From: CAXBBB01 sp963793245
GTDB lineage: Bacteria; Bacteroidota; Rhodothermia; Rhodothermales; BA12
NCBI GenBank assembly: GCA_963793245.1
Contig: CAWBZG010000002.1
Location: forward strand, 930,001 to 994,000
Length of the DNA stretch: 64,000 nt
Direction of reading: 5' to 3'
In this document: positions 36,657-45,312 of the stretch, piece after piece
Layout: each line of letters begins with the position of its first letter
How positions within the stretch are numbered: position 1 is the first letter of the stretch
The notes under the pieces: generated by a model
What the model saw: the letters and a program-made list of their open reading frames with translations, nothing else
What the model was told of the DNA's origin: nothing
Databases searched by the model: none
Translations under genes and position numbers: made by a program

Positions 36657-37165
36657 TCCGCCACGCTGCTCTCTCCTTACTCCTCATCGGCGCGTTCGCG
36701 TGGAGCGGGTGCGCTACGAGTCGTGGGGGAGATGCGCCTGCGCCGGGGGAGCAGTTTGGGACGCGGTTACCAGACGAGGCTACCGTCGAAACCTTGCAAA
36801 TCACCCAGCCGGGTGAGGAAGAGTCGTTCTACACGATTCCCGCTGTTCTGGACGGCGTCACGTTGCGCGTCGAGCCGTTCGAGTCGGGGACGCCTGCCGC
36901 AGAGGGTACTCGCGTCGAAGCTCTCGTCAAAGGCGCCTTTCCCGATGCGTGTTCGGCGCTTCACACCGTCGTACAAGAACGCGCGATGCAACTCATCGAC
37001 GTGACGATTGAGATGCGTAGGCCACAGGGCCAGTTGTGCGCGACAGTCGTCCGCCCGTTCCGCTACTACCTGATGCTCGACGGGACGTATACGCCGGGCG
37101 CCTATACGCTGCTGGTAAACGGGAAGGAGTATCCATTCGTGGTGCGCGAGCCGCAGGCGGAATAA
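36653..37165 (+). CDS. Lipoprotein, unknown function
   Basis: A 170-residue putative lipoprotein. GTG 36653 overlaps the rsfS stop (GTGA). The signal sequence LSLLLIGAFAWSGC has a lipobox (WSGC). The mature protein is beta-rich (ATVETLQITQPGEEESFYTI, VTLRVEPFESGTPAA) and has two Cys (DACSALHTVV, QLCATVVRPF) that could form a disulphide. No family recognised. It is translationally coupled to rsfS. Confidence 0.72.
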   Translation: MIRHAALSLLLIGAFAWSGCATSRGGDAPAPGEQFGTRLPDEATVETLQITQPGEEESFYTIPAVLDGVTLRVEPFESGTPAAEGTRVEALVKGAFPDACSALHTVVQERAMQLIDVTIEMRRPQGQLCATVVRPFRYYLMLDGTYTPGAYTLLVNGKEYPFVVREPQAE

Positions 37166-37266
37166 ACGCCAAGCCCATTCGAGATCGACTTCCCCCCCTT
37201 GGCGTGGCCTTGCTGAGATAGTGAGTTGAGGGGATATTGGTTGACCTTTACCTGACCTGTGTGTTC

Positions 37267-38092
37267 ATGCTTCGCGCCCTCGCATTCGCCGCTTTGCTGA
37301 CCATTGGCTTGGGTGCACTCGTTTTTGTGCCGACCCGTACCGCCACCTCCAACAGTGGAGGAGCCGCCGCGCGTAATGCTGGCGTTCCGGGCGAGAACAC
37401 GTGTGCTTCTTCTGGCTGCCACTCGTCGTTCGCACTGAACAGCGGAAACGGGTCGGTTGTCGTCGCTTCTGCGGATACCTACACGCCTGGAACGGCGCTC
37501 GATCTGACGGTGCGTGTGGCTCAGTCCGGGTCGTCGACGTACGGATTTCAGATCGCGGCGCGCGATGCCAATGGCGATCCGGCTGGTTCGTTCGAGTTGG
37601 CCGATGGCGGAACGCGGTTCTCGGGGAGTACCACGATTGGCCAGCGCTACGTCGGCCACAGCACGCCGAGCGTGTCGGGTGAGTGGAGCGTCCGCTGGCT
37701 AGCCCGAAGCGGGGCAGGTGGGCGATGTCACGTTTTACGCTACGGGCAACGCCGCCAACGGAAACGGCTCATCGTCGGGCGACCGGATTTACTCGACGAG
37801 CCGGACGGTTCTGCAAGGGCAGGGGACGCCGGTCGAAGGCGTCAACCAAGCGGCGGGACTGATGCTGATCGTGACGGGCGAGCATCCAATTGGATCAATC
37901 GTTCGAGCACAGATTGAGGGGGCGACGCAGGGAACGCTGTCGTTCTACGACGCGCTCGGGCGGATGCGGATGAGCGCAGTGATCTCGCTTGGTAAGGCGG
38001 AATTGAGTCGCGGAGGGTTGGAAGCGGGCCTATATTTGCTCGTCGCCGAAACGCCCCAGGGTCGCGTGACACGGAGCGTCGTGCTGCGCTGA
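37267..38092 (+). CDS. Choice-of-anchor V (reelin-like) protein with T9SS tail (frameshifted)
   Basis: About 274 residues when repaired. A signal peptide is followed by GGAAARNAGVPGENTCASSGCHSS, which contains a CX4CH motif (C-ASSG-CH) as in cytochrome-like heads of this family. It continues with VVVASADTYTPGTALDLTVRV and EWSVRW, then, in the second frame, GDVTFYATGNAANGNGSSSGDRIY, the hallmark of choice-of-anchor V domains. The last about 65 residues (LSFYDALGRMRMS, GLEAGLYLLVAETPQGRVTR, SVVLR) look like a T9SS type A sorting domain. The frame breaks at the CCC at 37703-37705. Single gene; probably a surface or secreted protein. Confidence 0.8.
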
Positions 38093-38208
38093 TGGGTTCG
38101 TTGTTCTTCTGGAACGGTTGGGCAATACAGGCGCTTAGCGGATGTCTCGTGTTGATGCGAATGCTGCAATCGCCGTAGGTTGCCGATTCACCCAACTCCG
38201 ACTCTTGC

Positions 38209-39621
38209 ATGTCCATCAAATTCGGCACCGACGGCTGGCGCGCCGTCATCGGCGACGACTTCACCTACACCAACCTCGAAATCGTCACGCGTGCGACTGC
38301 GCAGTGGCTGCTTGATACGGCAGGCGACAAACCCGGCGTCGTTTTGGGGCACGACACGCGGTTTCAGGGGCGCGCCTTCAGCGAGTTCACCGCTCGCGTG
38401 TTCGCCTCGTTGGGCGTCCGAGTGGTCCTCGCCTCGCGCGTCGCTCCGACACCGGCTATCTCGTGGGGCGCATTGGGGTATGGACTGAGCGCGGGCATCG
38501 TCATCACGGCGAGCCACAATCCACCCAGCTACTCGGGCTTCAAGATCAAAGCATCGTTTGGCGGCCCGGCCTCGCCCGAGCAGATCGCCGCCGTCGAGGA
38601 GCGCTACTACTACGATGGGGCGGACAGCTACGAATTGAAGTCGTTCGCCGAATTGATGGACGCCGGGCTGATCGAGGAGCGTGATGTGACGGGCGACTAT
38701 CTCGACGTGCTCCGCGAGCGTTTGGACGTAGATGCCATCGCAAAGAGCGGCCTGAAAATCGCGCACGATGCGATGTATGGCGCCGGACGCGGATTGGTCG
38801 CCGACCTGATTGGAGCCGACAACGTCGTCTCGATGCACGACACGTTTAACCCGGGCATGATGGGGCAGGCGCCCGAGCCTATCGAGCGCAATCTGAGCGA
38901 GTTGAGCGACACCATCGTCCGCGAAGGTTGCGCTGCAGGACTCGCCAACGACGGCGATGCCGACCGCATCGGCATGTACGACGAGACCGGCGCCTTCGTC
39001 GACTCGCACCAATTGCTGGCCCTTCTGGTCAAGTATCTCCACGAAGAGCGCGGTTTGACCGGCTCCATCGTCAAGACGTTTTCGACGACCCGGATGCTCG
39101 ACAAGATGGGCGAGCGCTACGGTCTGCCCGTCGAGACGACCCAGATCGGCTTCAAGTACATCGGCAAGATGATCGTCGACGGAGACGTTATCGTGGGCGG
39201 CGAGGAGAGCGGCGGCATGGCGGTCAAAGGCCACATCCCCGAGCGCGATGGCATCTACATCGGCTTGCTGATTGTCGAGATGATGGTTCGACGCGGCAAG
39301 AAGCTGTCCGAGTTGGTGCAGGAGTTGTTCGACGAGTTCGGCAACCACCGCAACATTCGAGTCGACGTGCACACGACGCACGAGCGCAAAGCGGCTGTCT
39401 TGGAACGCCTTTCGTCCACCGGACTGTCCAGCGTCGATGGGCACGCGGTCAGCGAAGTACAAACGCTCGACGGCTTCAAGTACCTGATGGGCGATCGCTG
39501 GCTGCTCGTCCGTCCGTCCGGCACCGAGCCGGTCCTCCGTGTCTACGCCGAAGCGCCGAGCGAAGCCGAGGCCAAGTCCGTCGTCGCCGACGCGATGGCA
39601 CAACTGGATCTGGACGCCTGA
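38209..39621 (+). CDS. Phosphoglucomutase/phosphomannomutase family protein
   Basis: A 470-residue alpha-D-phosphohexomutase that moves phosphate between C1 and C6 of a hexose. The four-domain signature is complete: FGTDGWRAVIGDDF at the N-terminus, IVITASHNPPSYSGFKIK (catalytic Ser, about 100), ANDGDADRIGMYDE (metal loop, about 248), GGEESGGMAVKGHI (sugar binding, about 328) and RPSGTEPVLRVYAE (phosphate binding, about 434). Could be glmM-, pgm- or manB-like; the specificity cannot be read with certainty. The ATG at 38209 is the N-terminus of the conserved fold. Confidence 0.94.
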   Translation: MSIKFGTDGWRAVIGDDFTYTNLEIVTRATAQWLLDTAGDKPGVVLGHDTRFQGRAFSEFTARVFASLGVRVVLASRVAPTPAISWGALGYGLSAGIVITASHNPPSYSGFKIKASFGGPASPEQIAAVEERYYYDGADSYELKSFAELMDAGLIEERDVTGDYLDVLRERLDVDAIAKSGLKIAHDAMYGAGRGLVADLIGADNVVSMHDTFNPGMMGQAPEPIERNLSELSDTIVREGCAAGLANDGDADRIGMYDETGAFVDSHQLLALLVKYLHEERGLTGSIVKTFSTTRMLDKMGERYGLPVETTQIGFKYIGKMIVDGDVIVGGEESGGMAVKGHIPERDGIYIGLLIVEMMVRRGKKLSELVQELFDEFGNHRNIRVDVHTTHERKAAVLERLSSTGLSSVDGHAVSEVQTLDGFKYLMGDRWLLVRPSGTEPVLRVYAEAPSEAEAKSVVADAMAQLDLDA

Positions 39622-39627
39622 CGCAAC

Positions 39628-40035
39628 GTGGCCACCCAACCCGCCAATGGTCGATCTGCACTGGCTGGAAAGCTGCTGTGGATCGACTGCTTGGCGGGCG
39701 GCATCGTCGGCGTGCTCGTGCTGACGTTTAGCGGCTGGCTCAGCGAGTTGCACGGCCTTCCGCGAACGGTACTGCTGTTCACCGGCATCGCCAACTTGCT
39801 GTACGCGTCGTTTTCGTTGTCGCTGGCCGTTCGCAGCGAGCGCCCGCTTCCATTACTCTACCTGCTGATCGCTGGTAACGCCGTTTGGCTACCTGTGTGC
39901 TTCGTGTTGGCCGCGACCTTTCTATCGTCCGCAACGATCTTCGGCTTGATTCACCTGATCGGAGAAGGCGCTTTCGTGGGCGGCCTCGCAGCGCTGGAGT
40001 GGACCTTCCGCCATCAGTTGCGAGAGCGACTGTGA
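39628..40035 (+). CDS. Small polytopic membrane protein, unknown function
   Basis: A 135-residue protein with four predicted hydrophobic segments at about 13-35, 44-68, 74-95 and 98-122 (WIDCLAGGIVGVLVLTFSGW, RTVLLFTGIANLLYASFSL). No recognised motif. It begins six bases after the phosphohexomutase stop, so it is probably in the same transcript. GTG 39628 is the start consistent with this spacing. It ends 4 bases before the msrC stop on the other strand. Confidence 0.65.
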   Translation: MATQPANGRSALAGKLLWIDCLAGGIVGVLVLTFSGWLSELHGLPRTVLLFTGIANLLYASFSLSLAVRSERPLPLLYLLIAGNAVWLPVCFVLAATFLSSATIFGLIHLIGEGAFVGGLAALEWTFRHQLRERL

Positions 40036-40039
40036 TGAA

Positions 40040-40516
40040 TCAGGCGAACCGTCGTCCGAGCATGGCGCACAGATCTTCGAGTCCTTCCTGATCGTCGGCG
40101 TCGAATGCGTCGGGTGCGTTGGAGTCGACGTCGAGAACGGCGAGGAGGTCGCCTGATGGCGTGACGACGGGGACGACGATCTCGCTGCGGGTCGAACTGG
40201 CGCAGGCGATGTGGCCGGGGAACGCGTCGACGTCAGGGACGAGCTGTGTCGTTCGGGTGCGGGCGGCGGCTCCACAAACGCCTCGTGCGTAGGGGATGCG
40301 GAGGCAGCCGTGGCCGCCTTGATAGGGACCGATGGTCAGCATCGCCGGAGCGGTGCGACGATAGAAGCCGGTCCAATCGTAGTGGTCGAAGGCGTGGTGC
40401 AACTCGCAGGCGACGGTCGCCATTGCCGCGATCCAGTCGGTCTCGCCATCGAGCAGCGAGTCGATGCGCGTGCGGGTTTCGGCATACGTCTGGGCGCGCG
40501 TCGTCAGTTCAGGCAT
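40040..40516 (-). CDS. msrC: Free methionine-(R)-sulfoxide reductase (GAF domain)
   Basis: A 158-residue GAF-fold enzyme that reduces free methionine-R-sulfoxide. Three catalytic/resolving cysteines lie in YQGGHGCLRIPYARGVCGAAAR (split: GHGCLRIPYARGVCG) and FPGHIACASSTRSEIVVPV, spaced like the three Cys of E. coli fRMsr. HAFDHYDWTGFYRR precedes them. The fold ends with LDVDSNAPDAFDADD. The start overlaps the DUF427 stop by 8 bases. GAF sensors lacking Cys are the only alternative, and are excluded by the Cys pattern. Confidence 0.93.
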   Translation of the reverse strand: MPELTTRAQTYAETRTRIDSLLDGETDWIAAMATVACELHHAFDHYDWTGFYRRTAPAMLTIGPYQGGHGCLRIPYARGVCGAAARTRTTQLVPDVDAFPGHIACASSTRSEIVVPVVTPSGDLLAVLDVDSNAPDAFDADDQEGLEDLCAMLGRRFA

Positions 40517-40805
40517 CGGCGGTCTCTTTTACGTCGACGCCCTTCCAGAACGCGACGTAGCCCTTGATCTCGCTGGCCTTTGCTTTCGGCTCGGGATAGG
40601 TCCAGGCAGCGTTTTCGTTGGTTTGCCCGCCCGTCGCGATCGAATAGTACGACGCTTCGCCTTTCCACGGACATGTTGTGTGGTGATCGGTCGGCTGGAG
40701 CACGTCCCAGTTCAGGCTATCGGCGGGGAAGTAGTGGTTACCTTCGACGACGACAGTGGCGTCGCTTTCGGCAATCGTGGCGCCGTTCCAGGTGGCTTTC
40801 ATCAT
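40509..40805 (-). CDS. DUF427 domain protein
   Basis: A 98-residue small beta-fold protein. MKATWNGATIAESDATVVVEGN, the WxxxxIAES start, then YFPADSLNWDVLQPTDHHTTCPWKGEASYYSI and NAAWTYPEPKAKASEIKGYVAFW are the DUF427 signature (full-length, single domain). Function unknown in the family. Start: the ATG at 40805 or 40802 (Met-Met). It overlaps the downstream msrC start, and its own start overlaps the end of the PIN-like remnant. Confidence 0.92.
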   Translation of the reverse strand: MMKATWNGATIAESDATVVVEGNHYFPADSLNWDVLQPTDHHTTCPWKGEASYYSIATGGQTNENAAWTYPEPKAKASEIKGYVAFWKGVDVKETADA

Positions 40806-40975
40806 GGCGGGAGGAGTGGGTTGGGTGGAGGATGGAGTATCGTGTGACGCCCCAGGCGCCGGTAGACGAAGAAGTCGGAGTCGAGTGTGAGCACGGTCGA
40901 GCCGGGAAAGAGTTCGGAGATGCGGACGAGGAAGGCGTAAGCGTTGGGGTCGAAGGCGACTTGGACCCGGACGGA
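40802..40975 (-). pseudogene. PIN-domain-like C-terminal remnant
   Basis: A 57-residue open stretch with no start codon of its own. It reads VRVQVAFDPNAYAFLVRISE (first 20 residues after S), then FPGSTVLTLDSDFFVYRRLG, which has the L-T-x-D-x-D-F-x-V-Y-R ending typical of VapC-type PIN nucleases. The N-terminal three quarters of a PIN domain (with the first acidic residues) are absent in all three frames, and no antitoxin is nearby. It lies in the frame of the membrane-protein end, directly after its TGA. Interpreted as a leftover of a toxin or PIN-domain gene. Confidence 0.4.
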
Positions 40976-41417
40976 TCACGTGTCGCTCATCGCCCGACCC
41001 AGCGTCCACACGACGAGTACCCCGCGTGCGATCCACGCCAGCGTGCGGATCCAATTTGTCAATACCAGTTGGGCGTGAGCCGCCGTGTCCCAGCCGTTGG
41101 CCAGCGTGTTGTGTGCGGGAATCGACGCAAACGCGGTCGTCGCCCAGATTACGCCGACGAGAAGCCAGTCCGAGCCACGTCGCCCAAACCGGCCACGCTT
41201 CGGGGCGATAGGCGACGAGAGCATCTGCCGTCGCAAGCTCGATCAGCATCAGCGGCACGACGATCCACGAGATGCGGCGCGCGTGCTCGGCTTCGTAGTT
41301 CGCGAATCCGTCGGCTCCGACACCTGCGAAGAGCGGGTAGTGGACGAGTTGGATCACCAGGATGACGCCGACCATCGCGAGCGTCGACGCGGCGTGGGCG
41401 AGAACCAGCGCCTTCAC
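40976..41417 (-). CDS. Small membrane protein (frameshifted)
   Basis: About 146 residues when repaired, with four hydrophobic segments: VLAHAASTLAMVGVILVIQLVH, ISWIVVPLMLIELATADALVA, then in the second frame WLLVGVIWATTAFASIPAHNTL, and LVLTNWIRTLAWIARGVLVVWTL (each shown in part). The frame change lies near 41165, at a TT/GG run. The GTG at 41417 overlaps the flavoprotein's stop (GTGA), so the pair is coupled. The sequence resembles small DUF1772-like membrane proteins, but I do not assign a family. Confidence 0.68.
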
Positions 41418-42694
41418 GCTGCTGCGCGGTCGGCGGCGAGCGCTTCGGCGGCGCGGCGACCGCTGCGCATAGCACCGTTGATCGACGCCGTCGCTGCCCA
41501 GTCGCCACAGCGGTAGAGGCCGGGGCGGACGCGGACGTCGGCATCGCGTGGGCTGAGAAAAGGTGGGGCTTGGTCGGGCAAGCCGTATGCGATGCGGTAG
41601 CTGCGCAGCATCCGCCACTCTGCGGTGATAGGCCCGTACCAGCGTCCAAGTTGCGCTCGGACGCGCTGTTGCAACACCTCGTCGGACTCATCGGGCAGGC
41701 CGACTACGACTACGCAGACCAGCGACTCGCCTCTAGGCGCGTACCCCGGCGACACGTCGGAAGGGACGCTCAGGTTGGTGATGGGGCCGTCGCCGGTGCC
41801 GTTGAGTACGAGCGTTGGGCCGTCGGTCGGCGACGAGGGAGCAGCGTAGTAGAAGCAGACCTCGCCTAGCCCGCGTGTGGGTGTCGCAGGTGTGTTGGAG
41901 ATGACGCCCAGACGTTCAGCGGCAGGTGCGTGGGTAGCAACCACGACAGCAGAGGCGTCGATGCGCTCACCGGATTCAAGAACGACGCTGCTCGCTTCCA
42001 CTCGTGCGACAGCCGTATTCAGGCGCACCGATCCGGTCGGCAGCGGAGAGGCGATGAGATCGGGGAGGGACTGCATCCCGCCAGCAGGGAGCGTCGCGCG
42101 GCCCTCGCTGAACATCTTGAAGACGAACTCGAACATCCGGCTCGACGCGTTCAGGTCGGGGTCGAGCGTGATGCCACCCAGAAAGGGACGGAAGAACCGG
42201 TCGATCATCGTCGGCGAAAAGCCCCACCGGTTGCTTAGCGCGTCGGCGGTCGTCATCTCCTCACGCGCGAAGACGTCGCTCACCGTGAGCCGTTTCATCT
42301 TGGTGCGCAGCGCGGCGACGCGGAGTTTGTCGCGCAACGTACCGACCGGACTGAAGGCTGTAGGAATCGCTTTTAGCGGATTGCGAAACGGATCGGCGAC
42401 GCGCGTAAATCCGTCTTTCAGTCGTACGAGTGCTCCGGCATTGAAGGCGTGCAGGTCCAGGCGCGACAGGTCGACGAAGCGAGGCGGCTCGGGGTATGCG
42501 TCGAGGTAGACCTGAAATCCACGATCCAGCCGAAAGCCACCCACATCGTCCGTCCGAATGCGCCCGCCGACGGCATCGGCAGCATCGACGATTACGAACG
42601 GGATGCCTGCCGAGTCGAGCGTACGGGCTGCGGCGAGGCCGCTCACTCCGGCGCCGATGATGACGACGGGGGAGACGGCGGACGTGTCGAACAC
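41414..42694 (-). CDS. FAD-dependent amine oxidase/protoporphyrinogen oxidase-like protein
   Basis: A 426-residue flavoprotein. The N-terminal dinucleotide motif VVIIGAGVSGLAAARTL and GGRIRTDDVGGFRLDRGFQVY (split: GGRIRTDD, DRGFQVYLD) give the FAD-binding Rossmann fold. VGTLRDKLRVAAL, FFRPFLGGITLDPDL, PAGGMQSLPD and the C-terminal FAD motif YRCGDWAATASINGAMRSGRRAAE follow. The length and the C-terminal motif fit the NAD(P)/FAD-dependent protoporphyrinogen oxidase-like subfamily seen in photosynthetic and other bacteria. The substrate is not identified. It is coupled by overlapping stop/start to the small membrane protein. Confidence 0.87.
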   Translation of the reverse strand: MFDTSAVSPVVIIGAGVSGLAAARTLDSAGIPFVIVDAADAVGGRIRTDDVGGFRLDRGFQVYLDAYPEPPRFVDLSRLDLHAFNAGALVRLKDGFTRVADPFRNPLKAIPTAFSPVGTLRDKLRVAALRTKMKRLTVSDVFAREEMTTADALSNRWGFSPTMIDRFFRPFLGGITLDPDLNASSRMFEFVFKMFSEGRATLPAGGMQSLPDLIASPLPTGSVRLNTAVARVEASSVVLESGERIDASAVVVATHAPAAERLGVISNTPATPTRGLGEVCFYYAAPSSPTDGPTLVLNGTGDGPITNLSVPSDVSPGYAPRGESLVCVVVVGLPDESDEVLQQRVRAQLGRWYGPITAEWRMLRSYRIAYGLPDQAPPFLSPRDADVRVRPGLYRCGDWAATASINGAMRSGRRAAEALAADRAAA

Positions 42695-42849
42695 AGGGAG
42701 TGGAGTGGGCGAGGAGCGATGGGCGAGCGCGTCGTACAGCGGGGGACACGTGCTGAATCAACGGCACCCGCATCGCCTCGGTTACTGCGAGTTGGTGAAG
42801 AGTCCGAAAGCCTCGCTCAATCGGTCGCCCCTAACGGCTGAGCCTGCCG

Positions 42850-44277
42850 TCAACTCGATGTCGCCTCGGCCTTGTCCGTCGACCCATCGAACGGCTCTTT
42901 GGACTTGCCCAGCACGTGGCGGAGCAGTCCGTCGAGCCGAGGCTCACGCCAGCGATAGCCGGTTTCTATCAGCTGCTCCGGCGCCACGCGAACGCTCTGG
43001 AGCAACGCTTCGTCGGCGACTTCTCCCATCAGTGCGCGCGCCACGCCGCCGGGGACGTTGAAAAATGTCGGGCGCTTGAGCACGCCGCCCAGCGTTGACG
43101 CCAGTTCTTCCATCGTGACCGGGTTGGGCGATACCACGTTGACGGCCCCGCTCAGGCTTTCGGTCGCCAGCGCGTGGACGTAGCCTCCCGCCGCGTCGTC
43201 CAGTCCGATCCATGAAAACCACTGGTGCGGCGATCCTAGCCGTCCGCCCACGCCCATCTTGAACGCGGGCAGCATCAGTTCGAGCGCTCCGGCTTTGGGC
43301 GAGAGCACGATGCCCGTCCGCATATGGACGACGCGGATTCCGGCGTCTTCTGCGGGCTGGGTCGCTCGCTCCCATTGGCGCGTGACCAGGCTCAGGAATC
43401 CCGTTTCGGAGACGGGCGACTCCTCGGTCAAGATGCGGTTGCCGCCGTCACCATAGATGCCGATGGCCGAGGCCGAAAGGAGCGTTTTGGGCGGCGCGTC
43501 GAGGTCCGCCAGCGTTTTGGCAAGCAACTCGGTGCCCTGCAAGCGGCTCTGGAGGATGCGTTCTTTCTTCTCGTCCGTCCAGCGGAGCGCGAAGATGTTT
43601 TCGCCTGCTAGGTGGATGACCGCGTCCAGTCCTTCCAGCTTCTCAGACTCGATTACGCCTTGGCGCGGCTGCCAGAAGATGGCGTTGGGGTCAGCGTGTG
43701 TCTCGCTGCGCGTGATCGGCAAGACCGTGTGGCCGCCGCCCTGCAGCATAGCCGTCAGCGCTGTTCCGATCAAGCCGGATGCTCCCGTGATGGCGATGCG
43801 CATCGGCGCGAGGTCGTAGGTCTGGTGCATAGTCAGGTCGGCGTGTGTGGTGCGGTGTCGGTAGGCGAATTGGCGCCTCAGTTCGGATCGAATGGCGTGA
43901 CCTGCGGCAAGGTTGCCCAGCGCTCCGGCAGGCAGGTCGAAGTCGATGGCGTCGACGAGCAGGGAAGCATCGGCGCCGCTGGGCTGCATCGTGTGGCGGT
44001 GCGACCAACGTGCGAATGGTCCACGGGCCTGTACGTCGGTGAAACCCTCGCCGTCGACGTAGTCCTGGTGGATGGCTTTCCAGCGGATGCCGGGGCCAAC
44101 CGGCGCGGGGTGGATGTCGAACTCGGCGACATCGCCGTCTCGAATTCCGTCCATGCGCTGGACGCGGATGTCGGCCCACGGCGGAGCCAGGCGCTGAAAC
44201 GCACCCGGACGGGCGTGCCAGCGAAACAGATCGCCTGACGAAACCGGCATCGGCGAGACAAAACGTAGACGCGGCAT
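42850..44277 (-). CDS. TIGR01777 family protein (SRPBCC-epimerase fusion)
   Basis: A 475-residue two-domain protein. Residues 1-150 are an SRPBCC (START-like) domain (MPVSSGDLFRWHARPGAFQR, WSHRHTM); residues 158-460 are an extended SDR/epimerase of the TIGR01777 family: IAITGASGLIGTALTAML (about 158), DAVIHLAGENIF, SASAIGIYGDGG, and the C-terminal DUF1731 domain (FFNVPGGVARALMGEVADEALLQSVRVAPE, split: ARALMGEVADEALLQ). The fusion occurs in several phyla; the stand-alone TIGR01777 part is yfcH-like. Function unknown. The stop of MscS and its start touch (44277). Confidence 0.94.
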   Translation of the reverse strand: MPRLRFVSPMPVSSGDLFRWHARPGAFQRLAPPWADIRVQRMDGIRDGDVAEFDIHPAPVGPGIRWKAIHQDYVDGEGFTDVQARGPFARWSHRHTMQPSGADASLLVDAIDFDLPAGALGNLAAGHAIRSELRRQFAYRHRTTHADLTMHQTYDLAPMRIAITGASGLIGTALTAMLQGGGHTVLPITRSETHADPNAIFWQPRQGVIESEKLEGLDAVIHLAGENIFALRWTDEKKERILQSRLQGTELLAKTLADLDAPPKTLLSASAIGIYGDGGNRILTEESPVSETGFLSLVTRQWERATQPAEDAGIRVVHMRTGIVLSPKAGALELMLPAFKMGVGGRLGSPHQWFSWIGLDDAAGGYVHALATESLSGAVNVVSPNPVTMEELASTLGGVLKRPTFFNVPGGVARALMGEVADEALLQSVRVAPEQLIETGYRWREPRLDGLLRHVLGKSKEPFDGSTDKAEATSS

Positions 44278-45305
44278 CAGGTGCTCGTAATGGTTGGCGG
44301 AGGCGCGTTGCCGACGCCGCCCGATCCGTCTCCGCCGCGGAAGAGCGACGAGTTCTCGAACCCTTTTGCCTCGTCGATAAACAACTGCATGTGCGGGAAC
44401 GGGATTTCGATGCCTTTGGCGTCGAGAGCGCTCTTGGCCTTCTCGATGTATTCGAAGCGCATCGGCACCTCGGTCTTGGCATCTTCGAGGTAGAAGCGCA
44501 ACTCCATGTTGACGCTACTGTCGCCCAGTTCGGTGACGACGACTTTCGGCTCGGGTGTCGCAGCGATGCGACTGTCGCCTTCTAATGTTGCCAGAACCGT
44601 CTCCCGCGCCGACTGCATATTCTCTTTGTACGCGATGCCAAACGGCACCTGCACGCGCACGTGGTGCAGCATTGCGTGGTTGATCAGCTTCTGGTTGACC
44701 ATCGTCACGTTGGGCATCACCATGACCGTGTCGTTGAGCGTGCGCAGCCGCGTCGAGCGCAGGCTGATCTCCATGACGGTGCCGTACGTCCCGTCGACTT
44801 CGACTTGATCGCCGACCGAGAACGGGCGGTCGAGCAAGATCGTGACGCCCGAAATGAAGTTCTGAACCGTGTCCTGAGACGCAAAACCGACGGCGATACC
44901 GACGATCGAGAGACCGGCCAGCAGCGTCGTGATGTTGACGCCCAACTGGTCGAGCACCATCAGGCTGATAAACGTCAGTCCCACGATGCGAAAGCTTTTC
45001 GTTACCAACGATTCGACACCGGCATCGACGTGTCGACTGCGGTGCATCACGCGAGTCAATAGACCGCGAATGACGCGATAGACCACGTAGAGGAGCAAGA
45101 AGACTACAATCGCTTGCAGCAGCAGCGGAATGAACTCCGCAGCGAGTGCGATTCCTCCATCGCGCACCTGAAGCCAGAAACCGGATACGTCACCCTCGCG
45201 GATAGCTTGGGCGGCCTGACCGACCTGCTCGCTGAAATCGCCCATAGCACTCGTCGTGTCCACAACGGCTGGGTCGGAGTCTTGCGGTAGCATCGAAACT
45301 TGCAT
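44277..45305 (-). CDS. MscS family mechanosensitive ion channel
   Basis: A 342-residue channel opening under membrane tension. Three membrane helices (about 55-80, 100-130, 135-155) precede the MscS pore-lining region VGIAVGFASQDTVQNFISG (about 137), IDRPFSVGDQVEVDGTYGTVMEISLRSTRLR (split: RPFSVGDQVEVDG, MEISLRSTRLR) and NVTMVNQKLINH. The C-terminal domain has LRFYLEDAKTEVPMRFEYIEKA. The start lies seven bases after a small membrane protein that may act with it. The gene begins with a soluble, acidic 50-residue N-terminus that is unusual. Confidence 0.93.
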   Translation of the reverse strand: MQVSMLPQDSDPAVVDTTSAMGDFSEQVGQAAQAIREGDVSGFWLQVRDGGIALAAEFIPLLLQAIVVFLLLYVVYRVIRGLLTRVMHRSRHVDAGVESLVTKSFRIVGLTFISLMVLDQLGVNITTLLAGLSIVGIAVGFASQDTVQNFISGVTILLDRPFSVGDQVEVDGTYGTVMEISLRSTRLRTLNDTVMVMPNVTMVNQKLINHAMLHHVRVQVPFGIAYKENMQSARETVLATLEGDSRIAATPEPKVVVTELGDSSVNMELRFYLEDAKTEVPMRFEYIEKAKSALDAKGIEIPFPHMQLFIDEAKGFENSSLFRGGDGSGGVGNAPPPTITST

Positions 45306-45312
45306 AGAAATG

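Noticed and set aside
37166..37266. CGCCAAG...CTTGGCG around 37168-37203 as a terminator
   Set aside because: The loop is over 20 bases and no T run follows, so a terminator is not supported.
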